Made by a program: the position numbers and the translations under genes | Origin: Anaerolinea sp. | Lineage (GTDB): Bacteria; Chloroflexota; Anaerolineae; Anaerolineales; Anaerolineaceae | Assembly (NCBI GenBank): GCA_013824385.1 | Contig: PNNU01000193.1 | Span: forward strand, 1-6,750 | Length of the DNA stretch: 6,750 nt | Reading direction: 5' to 3' | Shown: positions 1 to 6,524 of the stretch, piece after piece | Numbering within the stretch: position 1 is the stretch's first letter | Layout: each line of letters starts with the position of its first letter | Notes under the pieces: generated by a model | Database searches by the model: none | Seen by the model: the letters and a program-made list of their open reading frames with translations, nothing else | What the model was told of the DNA's origin: nothing

Positions 1-2
1 TA

Positions 3-92
3 TGGGAGAACTCGAAAGTTGATGAATCTGTGTTACCATATGCCGAAGAAATACAATCCTGGTTAAACTGTAGAGTGTCTAATGAAGAATAA
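3..92 (+). CDS. 3' end of an unidentified upstream gene (partial)
   Basis: An open frame enters from the left edge (third frame) and stops at TAA 90-92. It encodes 29 residues of plausible protein: mixed acidic and hydrophobic, with an amphipathic stretch around LPYAEEIQSWLN. It overlaps the start of the next gene by 11 bp, matching the 8 bp overlap at the following junction, so it is probably the preceding operon member. The frame starting at base 1 is also open, to TAA 64-66, and cannot be fully excluded. The fragment is too short to assign a family. In this context a sugar-nucleotide or transferase gene would be expected, but that is inference from position only. Confidence 0.5.
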   Translation, partial: WENSKVDESVLPYAEEIQSWLNCRVSNEE

Positions 93-1020
93 TTTACCAA
101 CTATTTCAATCATTGTCCCCGTTTATAATTCGGAATTTTCTCTGAAACAGTTGTGTGCAAAGTTATGTAATATTTTACCAACCATGGCTTCTGAATTTGA
201 GGTGTTACTAATTAACGATGGCAGCCAGGATGATTCATGGCTGGTTGTAGAAGAGTTAACCAAAATTGATTCTCATATTCTTGGAACAAACCTAATGCGC
301 AATTACGGGCAACATAACGCTCTGTTATGCGGTATCCGTCAAGCGAAATATGAGTTGATCGTTACTCTTGATGATGATTTACAGCATGACCCTGCATTAA
401 TCCCGGTATTGTTGGATAAATTAAATGAAGGAAATGAGGTTGTTTACGGGGCACCAGCAACAGAAAAACACGGAATTTGGCGTGATCTGGCATCGGTGAT
501 AACCAAAGCTACTTTAAGCACAGTAATGAACGCAAAGTCAGCACGCCACGTCAGTGCGTTCCGGGTTTTTTATACTTACTTGAGAGATGCATTCGCCAAT
601 TACCAGGGGCCTTCTGTTTCGCTGGATGTGCTGCTCACCTGGGGAACATCCAAATTTGGTTATGTAGATATTCCTCATCGTAAACGCGAGATTGGCAAAT
701 CCAATTACACTTTCCGTAAATTGATCGTGCATGCGCTGAATTTGTTAACAGGATTCAGTACCATTCCACTACGTCTGGCGACAGGTATTGGATTTTTATT
801 TCTGTTTTTTGGCTTAATCATCCTTCTCTATGTCTTAATCCGGTTCTTAATTCAAGGTGGGGTTGTGCCTGGTTTTACATTCCTTGCTTCGGTGGTTGTG
901 ATCTTTTCCGGTGTGCAACTCTTTACACTTGGAATAATGGGAGAGTATATGGCCCGCATGCACTTCAGGTTAATGGATAAGCCTACCTACACGGTAAAAG
1001 AAACGAAATCCAATGACTGA
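82..1020 (+). CDS. ArnC/DPM1-like polyprenyl-phosphate glycosyltransferase (GT2, two C-terminal membrane segments)
   Basis: A 312-residue family 2 glycosyltransferase of the class that moves a sugar from a nucleotide donor to undecaprenyl phosphate at the cytoplasmic face. The GT-A domain starts with ISIIVPVYNSE (9-18) and continues with LLINDGSQDDSW (42-53). NYGQHNA (74-80) is a strong ArnC-like signature, and the metal-binding DXD lies in TLDDDLQHDP (D97/D99). HRKREIGKSNYTFRKL (199-214) matches the family's R-x-x-G-x-S-x-Y/K motif. Two hydrophobic helices follow at about 232-256 and 264-288, then GEYMARMHFR. Length and layout fit ArnC, GtrB and DPM1. The next gene overlaps by 8 bp and WecD/WecE-like genes follow, so dTDP-Fuc4NAc is the likely donor (inference). 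The sugar cannot be read from the sequence. It is not a WecF homologue, the enzyme used for Fuc4NAc transfer in enterobacteria. Confidence 0.9.
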   Translation: MKNNLPTISIIVPVYNSEFSLKQLCAKLCNILPTMASEFEVLLINDGSQDDSWLVVEELTKIDSHILGTNLMRNYGQHNALLCGIRQAKYELIVTLDDDLQHDPALIPVLLDKLNEGNEVVYGAPATEKHGIWRDLASVITKATLSTVMNAKSARHVSAFRVFYTYLRDAFANYQGPSVSLDVLLTWGTSKFGYVDIPHRKREIGKSNYTFRKLIVHALNLLTGFSTIPLRLATGIGFLFLFFGLIILLYVLIRFLIQGGVVPGFTFLASVVVIFSGVQLFTLGIMGEYMARMHFRLMDKPTYTVKETKSND

Positions 1021-1756
1021 GGTTTTAGAATCCCCTGCAGTTTATTTGGAGTGGGACAGCACTTTTTTTCAAAAAAGGATTGGACGCGTCAACTCCAGAA
1101 ACATGACCGACCACTATACCGATTCTGTGGATGTATGGGCATATGATAATCAGATTGATTGTGTTTACTATTTGGCCAATGGCCTTGAGATAGCTTCCGC
1201 GAAGGCAGCTGAATTTCATCATTTTCACCTGATGGATTTGCGTGTAACCTATAATATCGATCTTCGTCAGACTGAAGAGGAACCTTCAAAAGATTCCAAT
1301 ATCCGGCCTGCTCTTCAAAATGAAATTGCAGAATTGAAACGCATGGCAGGAGAGTTCCATGAAAATTCACGATTTTTTGTGGATGACCACTTTGAAAGAT
1401 CAAAGTGCCGAGAGTTATATGAGCTGTGGATTGAACGAGATTTCAAAGAAGCAAATCGATTTCTGTGGGTGTGTGAAGAACAAGGACAAATTGCCGGGTA
1501 TACCAGCGCCACAATTGATCTGAGAGAAAAAACAGCACATATTGGACTCGTAGGCGTCAATCCGCAGTATCGCGGGCAGGGGATAGGACTAAACCTTCAA
1601 ATGGAAGTATTAAGTCAATTGCGAAACCTTGGCGTTAATAATGTTGAAGTGGTTACTCAGGGCAGGAATATCAGGGCGCAAAATCTTTACCAAAAAAGCG
1701 GCTATCGTTTAAAATCAATTGATCTCTGGTACCACAAGTGGTATACCAATCCATAA
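1013..1756 (+). CDS. wecD: WecD-like GNAT acetyltransferase (probable dTDP-fucosamine N-acetyltransferase)
   Basis: A 247-residue GNAT protein. The N-terminal part begins LEWDSTFFQKRIGRV (12-26), which resembles the W-E/D-x-x-FF start of WecD, the enzyme that N-acetylates dTDP-4-amino-4,6-dideoxygalactose with acetyl-CoA. The C-terminal GNAT fold has the acetyl-CoA pyrophosphate loop at VNPQYRGQGIG (182-192), followed by the usual helix. NLYQKSGYR (224-232) places Y226 where E. coli WecD has Tyr208, its proposed general acid. The C-terminus LWYHKW echoes WecD's YWLY. It is slightly longer than E. coli WecD (224). It overlaps the preceding gene by 8 bp (ATGACTGA) and has only a weak purine-rich stretch upstream, so coupled translation is likely. 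The adjacent wecE makes its presumed substrate. The WecD assignment rests on these motifs plus context; another 4-amino-sugar acetyltransferase is possible. Confidence 0.82.
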   Translation: MTEVLESPAVYLEWDSTFFQKRIGRVNSRNMTDHYTDSVDVWAYDNQIDCVYYLANGLEIASAKAAEFHHFHLMDLRVTYNIDLRQTEEEPSKDSNIRPALQNEIAELKRMAGEFHENSRFFVDDHFERSKCRELYELWIERDFKEANRFLWVCEEQGQIAGYTSATIDLREKTAHIGLVGVNPQYRGQGIGLNLQMEVLSQLRNLGVNNVEVVTQGRNIRAQNLYQKSGYRLKSIDLWYHKWYTNP

Positions 1757-1760
1757 TAAT

Positions 1761-1765
1761 GAGGA
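1761..1765 (+). promoter_or_regulatory. Ribosome binding site that sets the wecE start
   Basis: GAGGA lies 4 bases before ATG 1770. The protein from that ATG (MELTSIPFNKPAF) lines up with the E. coli WecE N-terminus (MIPFNAPP). An in-frame upstream ATG at 1719 would add 17 unrelated residues lying inside the acetyltransferase gene and lacks such a site, so 1770 is preferred. Confidence 0.75.
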
Positions 1766-1769
1766 ACCC

Positions 1770-2909
1770 ATGGAGCTGACGAGTATTCCGTTTAATAAAC
1801 CAGCCTTTCTGACTGAGGAACAGGATTATATTCAGGAAGTACTACAGAATGGTCATCTGGCAGGGGATGGGGTTTTTACTAAACGCTGCAACGCATTATT
1901 AGAGAGGCTGTTTGATACGCCCAAAGCGTTATTAACGACAAGCTGCACACATGCACTGGAACTATCTGCCTTGTTAGTAGATATTCAACCAGGGGATGAA
2001 GTAATCATTCCTTCGTTTACATTTGTTTCCACTGTTAATGCTTTCGTCTTACGCGGGGCAAAACCTGTTTTTAGCGATATCAGGCCAGACACATTAAACA
2101 TGGACGAAAGCAAATTAGAAAGCCTGATCACACCTAAAACAAAAGCAATAGTACCTGTGCATTATGCTGGGGTAGGGTGTGAAATGGATTCCATCCTTGA
2201 AATTGCGCATAGATATAAAATAAATGTGATTGAAGATAATGCACACGGCCTTGCTGGAAAATATAAAGGACAAAAACTGGGTAGTTTTGGTTGTATGGCG
2301 ACCCAAAGCTTCCATGAAACAAAAAACCTATCATGTGGAGAGGGGGGGGCTCTATTAATTAACGATTCTGCATACAATGAGCGTGCAGAGATCATCCGTG
2401 AAAAGGGCACAAATCGCAGCCGTTTCTTCAGGGGATTAGTCGACAAATATACGTGGGTGGATATTGGATCCAGTTATCTACCTTCTGAAGTTTTGGCAGC
2501 CATCTTATGTGCTCAACTTGAAGGGATAGAGAAGATTCAGAAACGACGTGGAGAGATTTGGCTGCGTTATCAGACTGAATTGTGTGACTGGGCAGAGGAG
2601 AAAGGCGTACGATTGCCCGTGATACCGTCGTACTGTGAACAGCCTTTTCATATGTTTTATATGTTGATGCCTTCGCTTGAAAAGCGAACCCGCTTTATTA
2701 ATAACCTCAAAGAAAAAAATATCTTGTGTGTATTCCATTATTTGCCACTCAATACCAGTGACATGGGGATGAGATTTGGTGCAAAAGCCGGTGACTGTCC
2801 AGTGACGGAAGATATCAGCGATCGATTAGTACGCTTACCGCTTTTCTATAATATGACCGAAGATGATCAATCCCGAGTAATTGCGGAAATGCTGAAGATG
2901 AATATTTAG
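1770..2909 (+). CDS. wecE: dTDP-4-amino-4,6-dideoxygalactose transaminase WecE/RffA
   Basis: A 379-residue PLP-dependent DegT/DnrJ/EryC1-family aminotransferase that aminates dTDP-4-keto-6-deoxy-D-glucose, using glutamate, to dTDP-4-amino-4,6-dideoxy-D-galactose. The E. coli enzyme is 376 residues, and long blocks look alike: LAGDGVFTKRC (30-40), TSCTHALELSALL (58-69), DIQPGDEVIIPSFTFVST (71-88), NAFVLRGAK (90-98), IVPVHYAGVGCEMD (127-140), IREKGTNRS (209-217) and VDKYTWVDIGSSYL (224-237). The PLP lysine is K185 in SFHETKNLSCGEGG, and D156 in IEDNAHG is the expected pyridine-nitrogen partner. No key residue appears lost. It starts 13 bp after the acetyltransferase stop and is the last gene before the hairpin at 2930-2963. 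A run of eight G's (2342-2349) encodes part of the EGGA motif. The rmlA/rmlB genes supplying the precursor are not in view. Confidence 0.95.
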   Translation: MELTSIPFNKPAFLTEEQDYIQEVLQNGHLAGDGVFTKRCNALLERLFDTPKALLTTSCTHALELSALLVDIQPGDEVIIPSFTFVSTVNAFVLRGAKPVFSDIRPDTLNMDESKLESLITPKTKAIVPVHYAGVGCEMDSILEIAHRYKINVIEDNAHGLAGKYKGQKLGSFGCMATQSFHETKNLSCGEGGALLINDSAYNERAEIIREKGTNRSRFFRGLVDKYTWVDIGSSYLPSEVLAAILCAQLEGIEKIQKRRGEIWLRYQTELCDWAEEKGVRLPVIPSYCEQPFHMFYMLMPSLEKRTRFINNLKEKNILCVFHYLPLNTSDMGMRFGAKAGDCPVTEDISDRLVRLPLFYNMTEDDQSRVIAEMLKMNI

Positions 2910-2929
2910 GTTCAACAAATTTTATTTAT

Positions 2930-2963
2930 AAGAGCCTATCTGATTAACATTGGATAGGCTCTT
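2930..2963 (+). terminator. Hairpin terminator-like element after wecE
   Basis: A perfect 11-bp inverted repeat, with arms 2930-2940 (AAGAGCCTATC) and 2953-2963 (its reverse complement) and a 12-base loop, begins 20 bp after the wecE stop. Only a short T run (2962-2964), then AAATTATTTA, follows, so the U-tract is weaker than in a textbook intrinsic terminator. It still fits as the 3' end of the left operon. An open frame starting at 2950 begins inside the hairpin and is not believed. Confidence 0.6.
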
Positions 2964-2997
2964 TAAATTATTTATAAGAATAGTAAAATGGCCGATT

Positions 2998-3032
2998 ATA
3001 ACTTCCGATTATTTAATGAAATCAGAAGTTAT
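2998..3032. repeat. Second imperfect hairpin in the wecE / GT-C spacer
   Basis: Arms 2998-3010 (ATAACTTCCGATT) and 3020-3032 (AATCAGAAGTTAT) pair over 13 positions with one mismatch around a 9-base AT-rich loop. A TTAATTTTC stretch follows, so it could be a back-up terminator or a protein-binding palindrome. The rest of the 2910-3208 spacer is AT-rich, with no credible gene apart from the possible promoter at 3103-3131. Confidence 0.4.
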
Positions 3033-3102
3033 TAATTTTCGCTCATCAATAGAGTATTTGATTATCGTTTATAATTTTGATAGCCAGGTGTTCTTTTTTG
3101 AA

Positions 3103-3131
3103 TTGTTAAAAATGTTTTTGCCAAATATAAG
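3103..3131 (+). promoter_or_regulatory. Candidate sigma70-like promoter for the GT-C gene
   Basis: TTGTTA (3103-3108), a 17-base spacer and TATAAG (3126-3131). The -10 matches the consensus at five of six positions and the -35 at four of six. It would give a leader of roughly 70 bases before ATG 3209. Chance matches are common in DNA this AT-rich, so this is a candidate only. It is consistent with a separate transcription unit after the hairpin at 2930-2963. Confidence 0.35.
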
Positions 3132-3208
3132 TGTCAACACTCAGCCACTCACAACAAAAACTTAGCCAGTTGTCCAAAATTAATTACAGAATAATGGCAG
3201 GAGATTAA

Positions 3209-5110
3209 ATGATCATTTCGTTGGGGATATTATCAATTCTTCAATTGACCCTGGTTCCAGGTCTTGTTTTGGCCAAAGCGTTCAGGATCCATGGTTTTTG
3301 GGAAAACCTACTCGCCGTTATTGGTCTTAGTCAGCTTTTCAATTATGTGTTTGTGGTTTTCGCAACGCTACTAAAAATCTATACGCAATCAACAGTACTT
3401 ATTTTGTTTGGTATTGAAGTAGTTATTATCCTTGTATTGTATTTTCCGAATCTCAAGTGGAACTTGGGAAAAGTATTTATTCCAAACGGTATAGCATCAT
3501 TCTTCCATGACTATATCGGCAAAATAGAAGTAAATACCGAATGGAAAAAGAAAGTAATTACATTTATTTACTATTTCGTCTTTGTGGTCGCCATTATTTG
3601 TTTAGCCAGGTATTTCTTCATGTATGTTGCTAATCCCACACAGGTTTTTACACAATGGGATGCCGTGGTTTCTTGGGATAAATGGGCAACACAATGGTAC
3701 CAGGGGATTTTCCCTCTCCAAACAGAGCATTATCCACAGTTATGGACAGCAAATTTGTCTATTCCTTATCAATTTATTGGTACAACGGAAGTCAAGTATT
3801 TTTCAAAGTATTTCGCCAATCTCATAGAATTTGAAATTCTTCTGGTTGTTTTCATTCTTGGGATCAAGAAAAAGGATTTGGGATATTTTTTGGGTGTGTT
3901 ATTCACATCCTGGATGATGATTTCTTTTGGATCTCAAGGCAACGGTTATGCTGATTCTCCTGTGGCTTTTTGGGGATTATTGGCAATCACCTGTTTAGTT
4001 TTTGCTGAGGATAGTGACGATGACAGAAAACTTCTGCTGTTAGGTGCATTTTTCGTTTCTGCAGCCGCGCTCACCAAACAAGCCGGAATATGGTTGGTCC
4101 TGGTATATCCATTTCTGATCGCATTTCGTAGGAGTAGCAAACCGAAGAAATCAACAGCTTTAATCATTCAATCCATTCTCATAATGATTTTTCTGATTGC
4201 TCCCTGGTATCTTTTCAAAGAAATCCAGATTCGCACGGGTATTGAGACTTCTGAAATCGGACGTGTGACTTCTCTTGTGCTTGACCGTAATAATTTCTCA
4301 CAGATTATTAGTTCGGCTGGTAGCCTGTTTATTAACTCATTGAAGAATAACTATTTTCCAAAAACAATCACTTTTATTCTTCTTATAATTCTTCTGGCGT
4401 TTTCTTACAGGAACAAGTTATGGGGATTGGTTTGTAGTTTGGTTATCATTCCCTTCTCGATTGGATGGATATTCTTCTTCTCTTACGAGAGTCGCAATCT
4501 TGATTTGATTATTCCACTTATGGCAATCGCAGCAGGTGTAGGTCTACACAATTTTTTAAACCTTGATATTGAAAAAATTAGAAGCTTTTTCCAGCAGAAA
4601 ACACGACGATCGATTACACAATTCACCATACTAGTTTTCAAAGGGACCAGAAAAATTTTTTTATCCATAAAGGTATGGTATTTTCTGTTTCTGATCCCAA
4701 TCGTATTTTTCCTACCCCGTTGGGTGCCTGATAACCGGTTGATCCAGAATTCTTTGATCAAACAACGGTATATGGGAGATCCACCCATTAATGACTTGAT
4801 TTATGACTACAAGGCAAAAAATGGTTTGAATGGAAAAATAGTCACTGAGTACCAATATTTAGGTTTTTTACCTGAATTGGATAAGTATTATGTGTTCAGT
4901 TTGACAGATAGCCCAGAGTTTATTGATAAATTCAATGATCCTGGAATTGGGTATGCGTTATTCAATGATCATTGGTGGTCAGAAGAGGTCCGTGATTATG
5001 TAATGAGATTGGTTGATGAGAAAAAGATTCAACTCATTTTTACCTACCCAACACCAAGCGGCAACGGAACTTTTTATTTCGTTACCACTTGTCATGGAGT
5101 CTGTAAATAA
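3209..5110 (+). CDS. GT-C-type integral membrane glycosyltransferase (ArnT/PMT-like architecture)
   Basis: A 633-residue protein with about 12-14 hydrophobic segments between residues 1 and 503, then a soluble tail of about 130 residues (505-633) probably facing outward. GT-C hallmarks are visible. A first large external loop has QWDAVVSWDKWA (149-160), with D151/D157 as candidate catalytic or metal-site acids. HYPQLWTANLSIPYQF (174-189) and GYADSPVAFWG (246-256) follow, then ALTKQAGIW (287-295), whose lysine is typical of lipid-phosphate-sugar users, and ESRNLDLIIPLMAI (427-440) in a late helix. Such enzymes transfer a sugar from a polyprenyl-phosphate donor to an external glycan, lipid or protein. 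AGGAG (3199-3203) precedes the ATG, and an in-frame TAA sits directly before it, fixing the start. The enzyme could use the lipid-linked sugar made by the ArnC-like protein upstream (inference). I cannot assign a named family member, and the acceptor is unknown. Confidence 0.8.
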   Translation: MIISLGILSILQLTLVPGLVLAKAFRIHGFWENLLAVIGLSQLFNYVFVVFATLLKIYTQSTVLILFGIEVVIILVLYFPNLKWNLGKVFIPNGIASFFHDYIGKIEVNTEWKKKVITFIYYFVFVVAIICLARYFFMYVANPTQVFTQWDAVVSWDKWATQWYQGIFPLQTEHYPQLWTANLSIPYQFIGTTEVKYFSKYFANLIEFEILLVVFILGIKKKDLGYFLGVLFTSWMMISFGSQGNGYADSPVAFWGLLAITCLVFAEDSDDDRKLLLLGAFFVSAAALTKQAGIWLVLVYPFLIAFRRSSKPKKSTALIIQSILIMIFLIAPWYLFKEIQIRTGIETSEIGRVTSLVLDRNNFSQIISSAGSLFINSLKNNYFPKTITFILLIILLAFSYRNKLWGLVCSLVIIPFSIGWIFFFSYESRNLDLIIPLMAIAAGVGLHNFLNLDIEKIRSFFQQKTRRSITQFTILVFKGTRKIFLSIKVWYFLFLIPIVFFLPRWVPDNRLIQNSLIKQRYMGDPPINDLIYDYKAKNGLNGKIVTEYQYLGFLPELDKYYVFSLTDSPEFIDKFNDPGIGYALFNDHWWSEEVRDYVMRLVDEKKIQLIFTYPTPSGNGTFYFVTTCHGVCK

Positions 5111-5172
5111 ATTGATTCAGAATCACTGAAATTAGAAAATGGTAGAGTAAAGCTGTGTGTGAATGTATGAAT

Positions 5173-5195
5173 AACCGACTCCCCTGCTCCTCCGA
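5173..5195 (+). repeat. Imperfect direct repeat of the next gene's 5' coding region, copy 1
   Basis: Twenty-three bases match 5299-5321 at 20 positions, sharing the block CCCCTGCTCC. The spacing is 126 bp, exactly 42 codons. Read in the frame of the downstream gene, this copy gives ITDSPAPP against VTDTPAPP in the protein, with stops at 5168-5170 and 5201-5203. It may be a decayed fragment of a duplicated gene start, or coincidence. Confidence 0.4.
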
Positions 5196-5205
5196 GCCAC
5201 TAGAT

Positions 5206-5234
5206 TTGTAACCTTGTATTGTGTAATCTATAAA
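5206..5234 (+). promoter_or_regulatory. Sigma70-like promoter for the DegT-like gene
   Basis: TTGTAA (5206-5211), a 17-base spacer and TATAAA (5229-5234), ending 23 bp before ATG 5258. Transcription would start near 5241, giving a short leader that just covers the weak AGGT ribosome site at 5245-5248. No convincing terminator was found between the GT-C stop at 5110 and this point, so read-through from the upstream gene is also possible. Confidence 0.5.
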
Positions 5235-5257
5235 TAGAAAATTTAGGTCTCTAAAAA

Positions 5258-6313
5258 ATGTTTGTTGGTGGTGAGTTCTATGAGGATACGGCCTGGGTAA
5301 CTGACACCCCTGCTCCACCGATTGAGGACGCTATTTTTCTCAACGGTGGACGTGCTTGTCTGAATGTGATTTCAGATTATTTATATACAAATAAATACCA
5401 GCACATCTTGCTGCCGGCTTACCTCTGCCCTTCCATATTGGATGTGTTGGATCAACACGCACTCAAATACACTTTCTACGGCATTAATGAAGATTTTTCA
5501 ATAAACCTGGATGATTTACTTTCTAAGGCAGACGTTGCTCAGGTTATTTACTTCATAAACTATTTCGGGTTCCAGCATTCTACTGCATCCCTCTCAGTAT
5601 TACGGCAACTTCAATCTGATGGAGAGCTCTTAATCGAAGATAATTCGCACGCAGTCTTTGAATACGATTACTTGGGGGACTTTTGTTTTAATAGTATACG
5701 CAAGTTATGTGCTTATGATGGTGGGTATTTGGCTACGCGCAATATTACTTTACCTTCTTTCGATGATGTTATTAATCTTGAAAACCACCGGCTGCCTTTG
5801 ATCCGTGAGTATAGACGCCAGTTGCGTTCCTATTTATATGACGGCCTTGGATCACGCGAGGATCTTGAGCGTCTATTTTATCTGGCTGAACACTATTACG
5901 AACTGGACAACGTAATCCTTGGTGATGATGAAGAACGGATAAAGATAGAAATTCTGGATTGGAATGCCATTAAGGCTGTTAGACGAGATAATTTTGAATA
6001 TTTGCTTGACAGGATAAGTACGATTCCTGGTATTCAACCGGTTTTTCCTGCGCTGCAAGCTGATAACATGCCTCTGGGGTTACCTATCTATATATCTGGT
6101 TTTTCCCGTGATCGATTGATCGACCTGTTGGCCGAGGAAAGTATAAGCCTCTCTGTGCATTGGGATGCCCTGCTCTCAGATCCACGTACTCAAGGTGACC
6201 CCAGAGTCAGCAAGATGGCCAAGAACATCCTCACCCTGCCTGTTGATCAATATACCAGTAAGAGTCAGTTGAATTTTTTAGTTCATAACCTAAATAATAT
6301 CTTGAAAAAGTAA
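5258..6313 (+). CDS. Short divergent DegT/DnrJ/EryC1-type PLP aminotransferase-like protein
   Basis: A 351-residue fold-type I PLP protein belonging to a divergent DegT branch whose members begin near an IGG-x-F/E motif; here it is FVGGEFYED (2-10). Visible motifs are AIFLNGGRACLNVI (25-38), near the phosphate-binding start; HILLPAYLCPSILDVL (49-64); YFINYFGF (98-105); LLIEDNSHAVF (124-134), with D128 the probable pyridine partner; and FNSIRKLCAYDGGYLATRN (144-162), with K149 the expected Schiff-base lysine in an R-K-x-x-x-x-D-G-G setting. It is shorter than WecE and clearly not its duplicate. The branch occurs in surface-polysaccharide loci, so an amino-sugar role is likely, but substrate and activity are unknown. 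An in-frame TAA at 5252-5254 and a weak AGGT site fix the start at 5258. Only spacers flank it, so it may be a single-gene unit. Confidence 0.75.
   Translation: MFVGGEFYEDTAWVTDTPAPPIEDAIFLNGGRACLNVISDYLYTNKYQHILLPAYLCPSILDVLDQHALKYTFYGINEDFSINLDDLLSKADVAQVIYFINYFGFQHSTASLSVLRQLQSDGELLIEDNSHAVFEYDYLGDFCFNSIRKLCAYDGGYLATRNITLPSFDDVINLENHRLPLIREYRRQLRSYLYDGLGSREDLERLFYLAEHYYELDNVILGDDEERIKIEILDWNAIKAVRRDNFEYLLDRISTIPGIQPVFPALQADNMPLGLPIYISGFSRDRLIDLLAEESISLSVHWDALLSDPRTQGDPRVSKMAKNILTLPVDQYTSKSQLNFLVHNLNNILKK
5299..5321 (+). repeat. Imperfect direct repeat, copy 2 (inside the DegT-like gene)
   Basis: This is the coding-region partner of 5173-5195 (20 of 23 bases alike). It encodes residues around VTDTPAPPI in the N-terminal segment of the DegT-like protein, before its first conserved motif. 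Confidence 0.4.
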
Positions 6314-6451
6314 AATGGCAATCCAATAATATGATAATTTTGTCACCCTTAAATGCCTTCTATATTCATACTAACTACAAAATTTAAACGCTAGAGTCAA
6401 TATATTCTCCATTTGTTTTTTGCATTTTATTCGTTAAACACTCTATTAAAA

Positions 6452-6480
6452 TTGACGCCACAACTTTATGGGTCTAAAAT
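6452..6480 (+). promoter_or_regulatory. Strong sigma70-like promoter for the MFS gene
   Basis: TTGACG (6452-6457) and TAAAAT (6475-6480) are separated by exactly 17 bases, with each hexamer one base from consensus. The predicted start near 6487 leaves a leader of about 38 bases that contains the ribosome site AGGAG at 6514-6518. The rest of the 6314-6524 spacer is AT-rich, with no gene or clear terminator that I can see. Confidence 0.6.
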
Positions 6481-6524
6481 AAGTCATTCACAAAGCACCC
6501 CAAATAATTACTCAGGAGCGTTTC

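Noticed and set aside
1064..1076. T7-C-A6 tract near the start of the acetyltransferase
   Set aside because: It could be slip-prone, but it encodes the conserved FFQK region in frame and tracts of this size are ordinary in AT-rich DNA.
1719..1769. In-frame 17-codon extension of wecE to ATG 1719
   Set aside because: It lies within the acetyltransferase gene, matches nothing at the start of WecE, and ATG 1770 has a proper ribosome site.
2950..3165. 71-codon open frame in the wecE/GT-C spacer
   Set aside because: It starts inside the hairpin loop, has no ribosome site, is AT-biased low-complexity sequence and overlaps the candidate promoter.
3946..4167. Minus-strand open frames inside the large genes (for example here and 4483-4788, 2162-2446, 1089-1403)
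   Set aside because: All lie opposite genes with recognisable domains and lack plausible motifs or ribosome sites; they are antisense shadows.
6336..6384. Inverted repeat AATTTTGT / ACAAAATT after the DegT-like gene as a terminator
   Set aside because: The 8-bp stem is AT-rich and the loop is about 33 bases, too weak to act as an intrinsic terminator.
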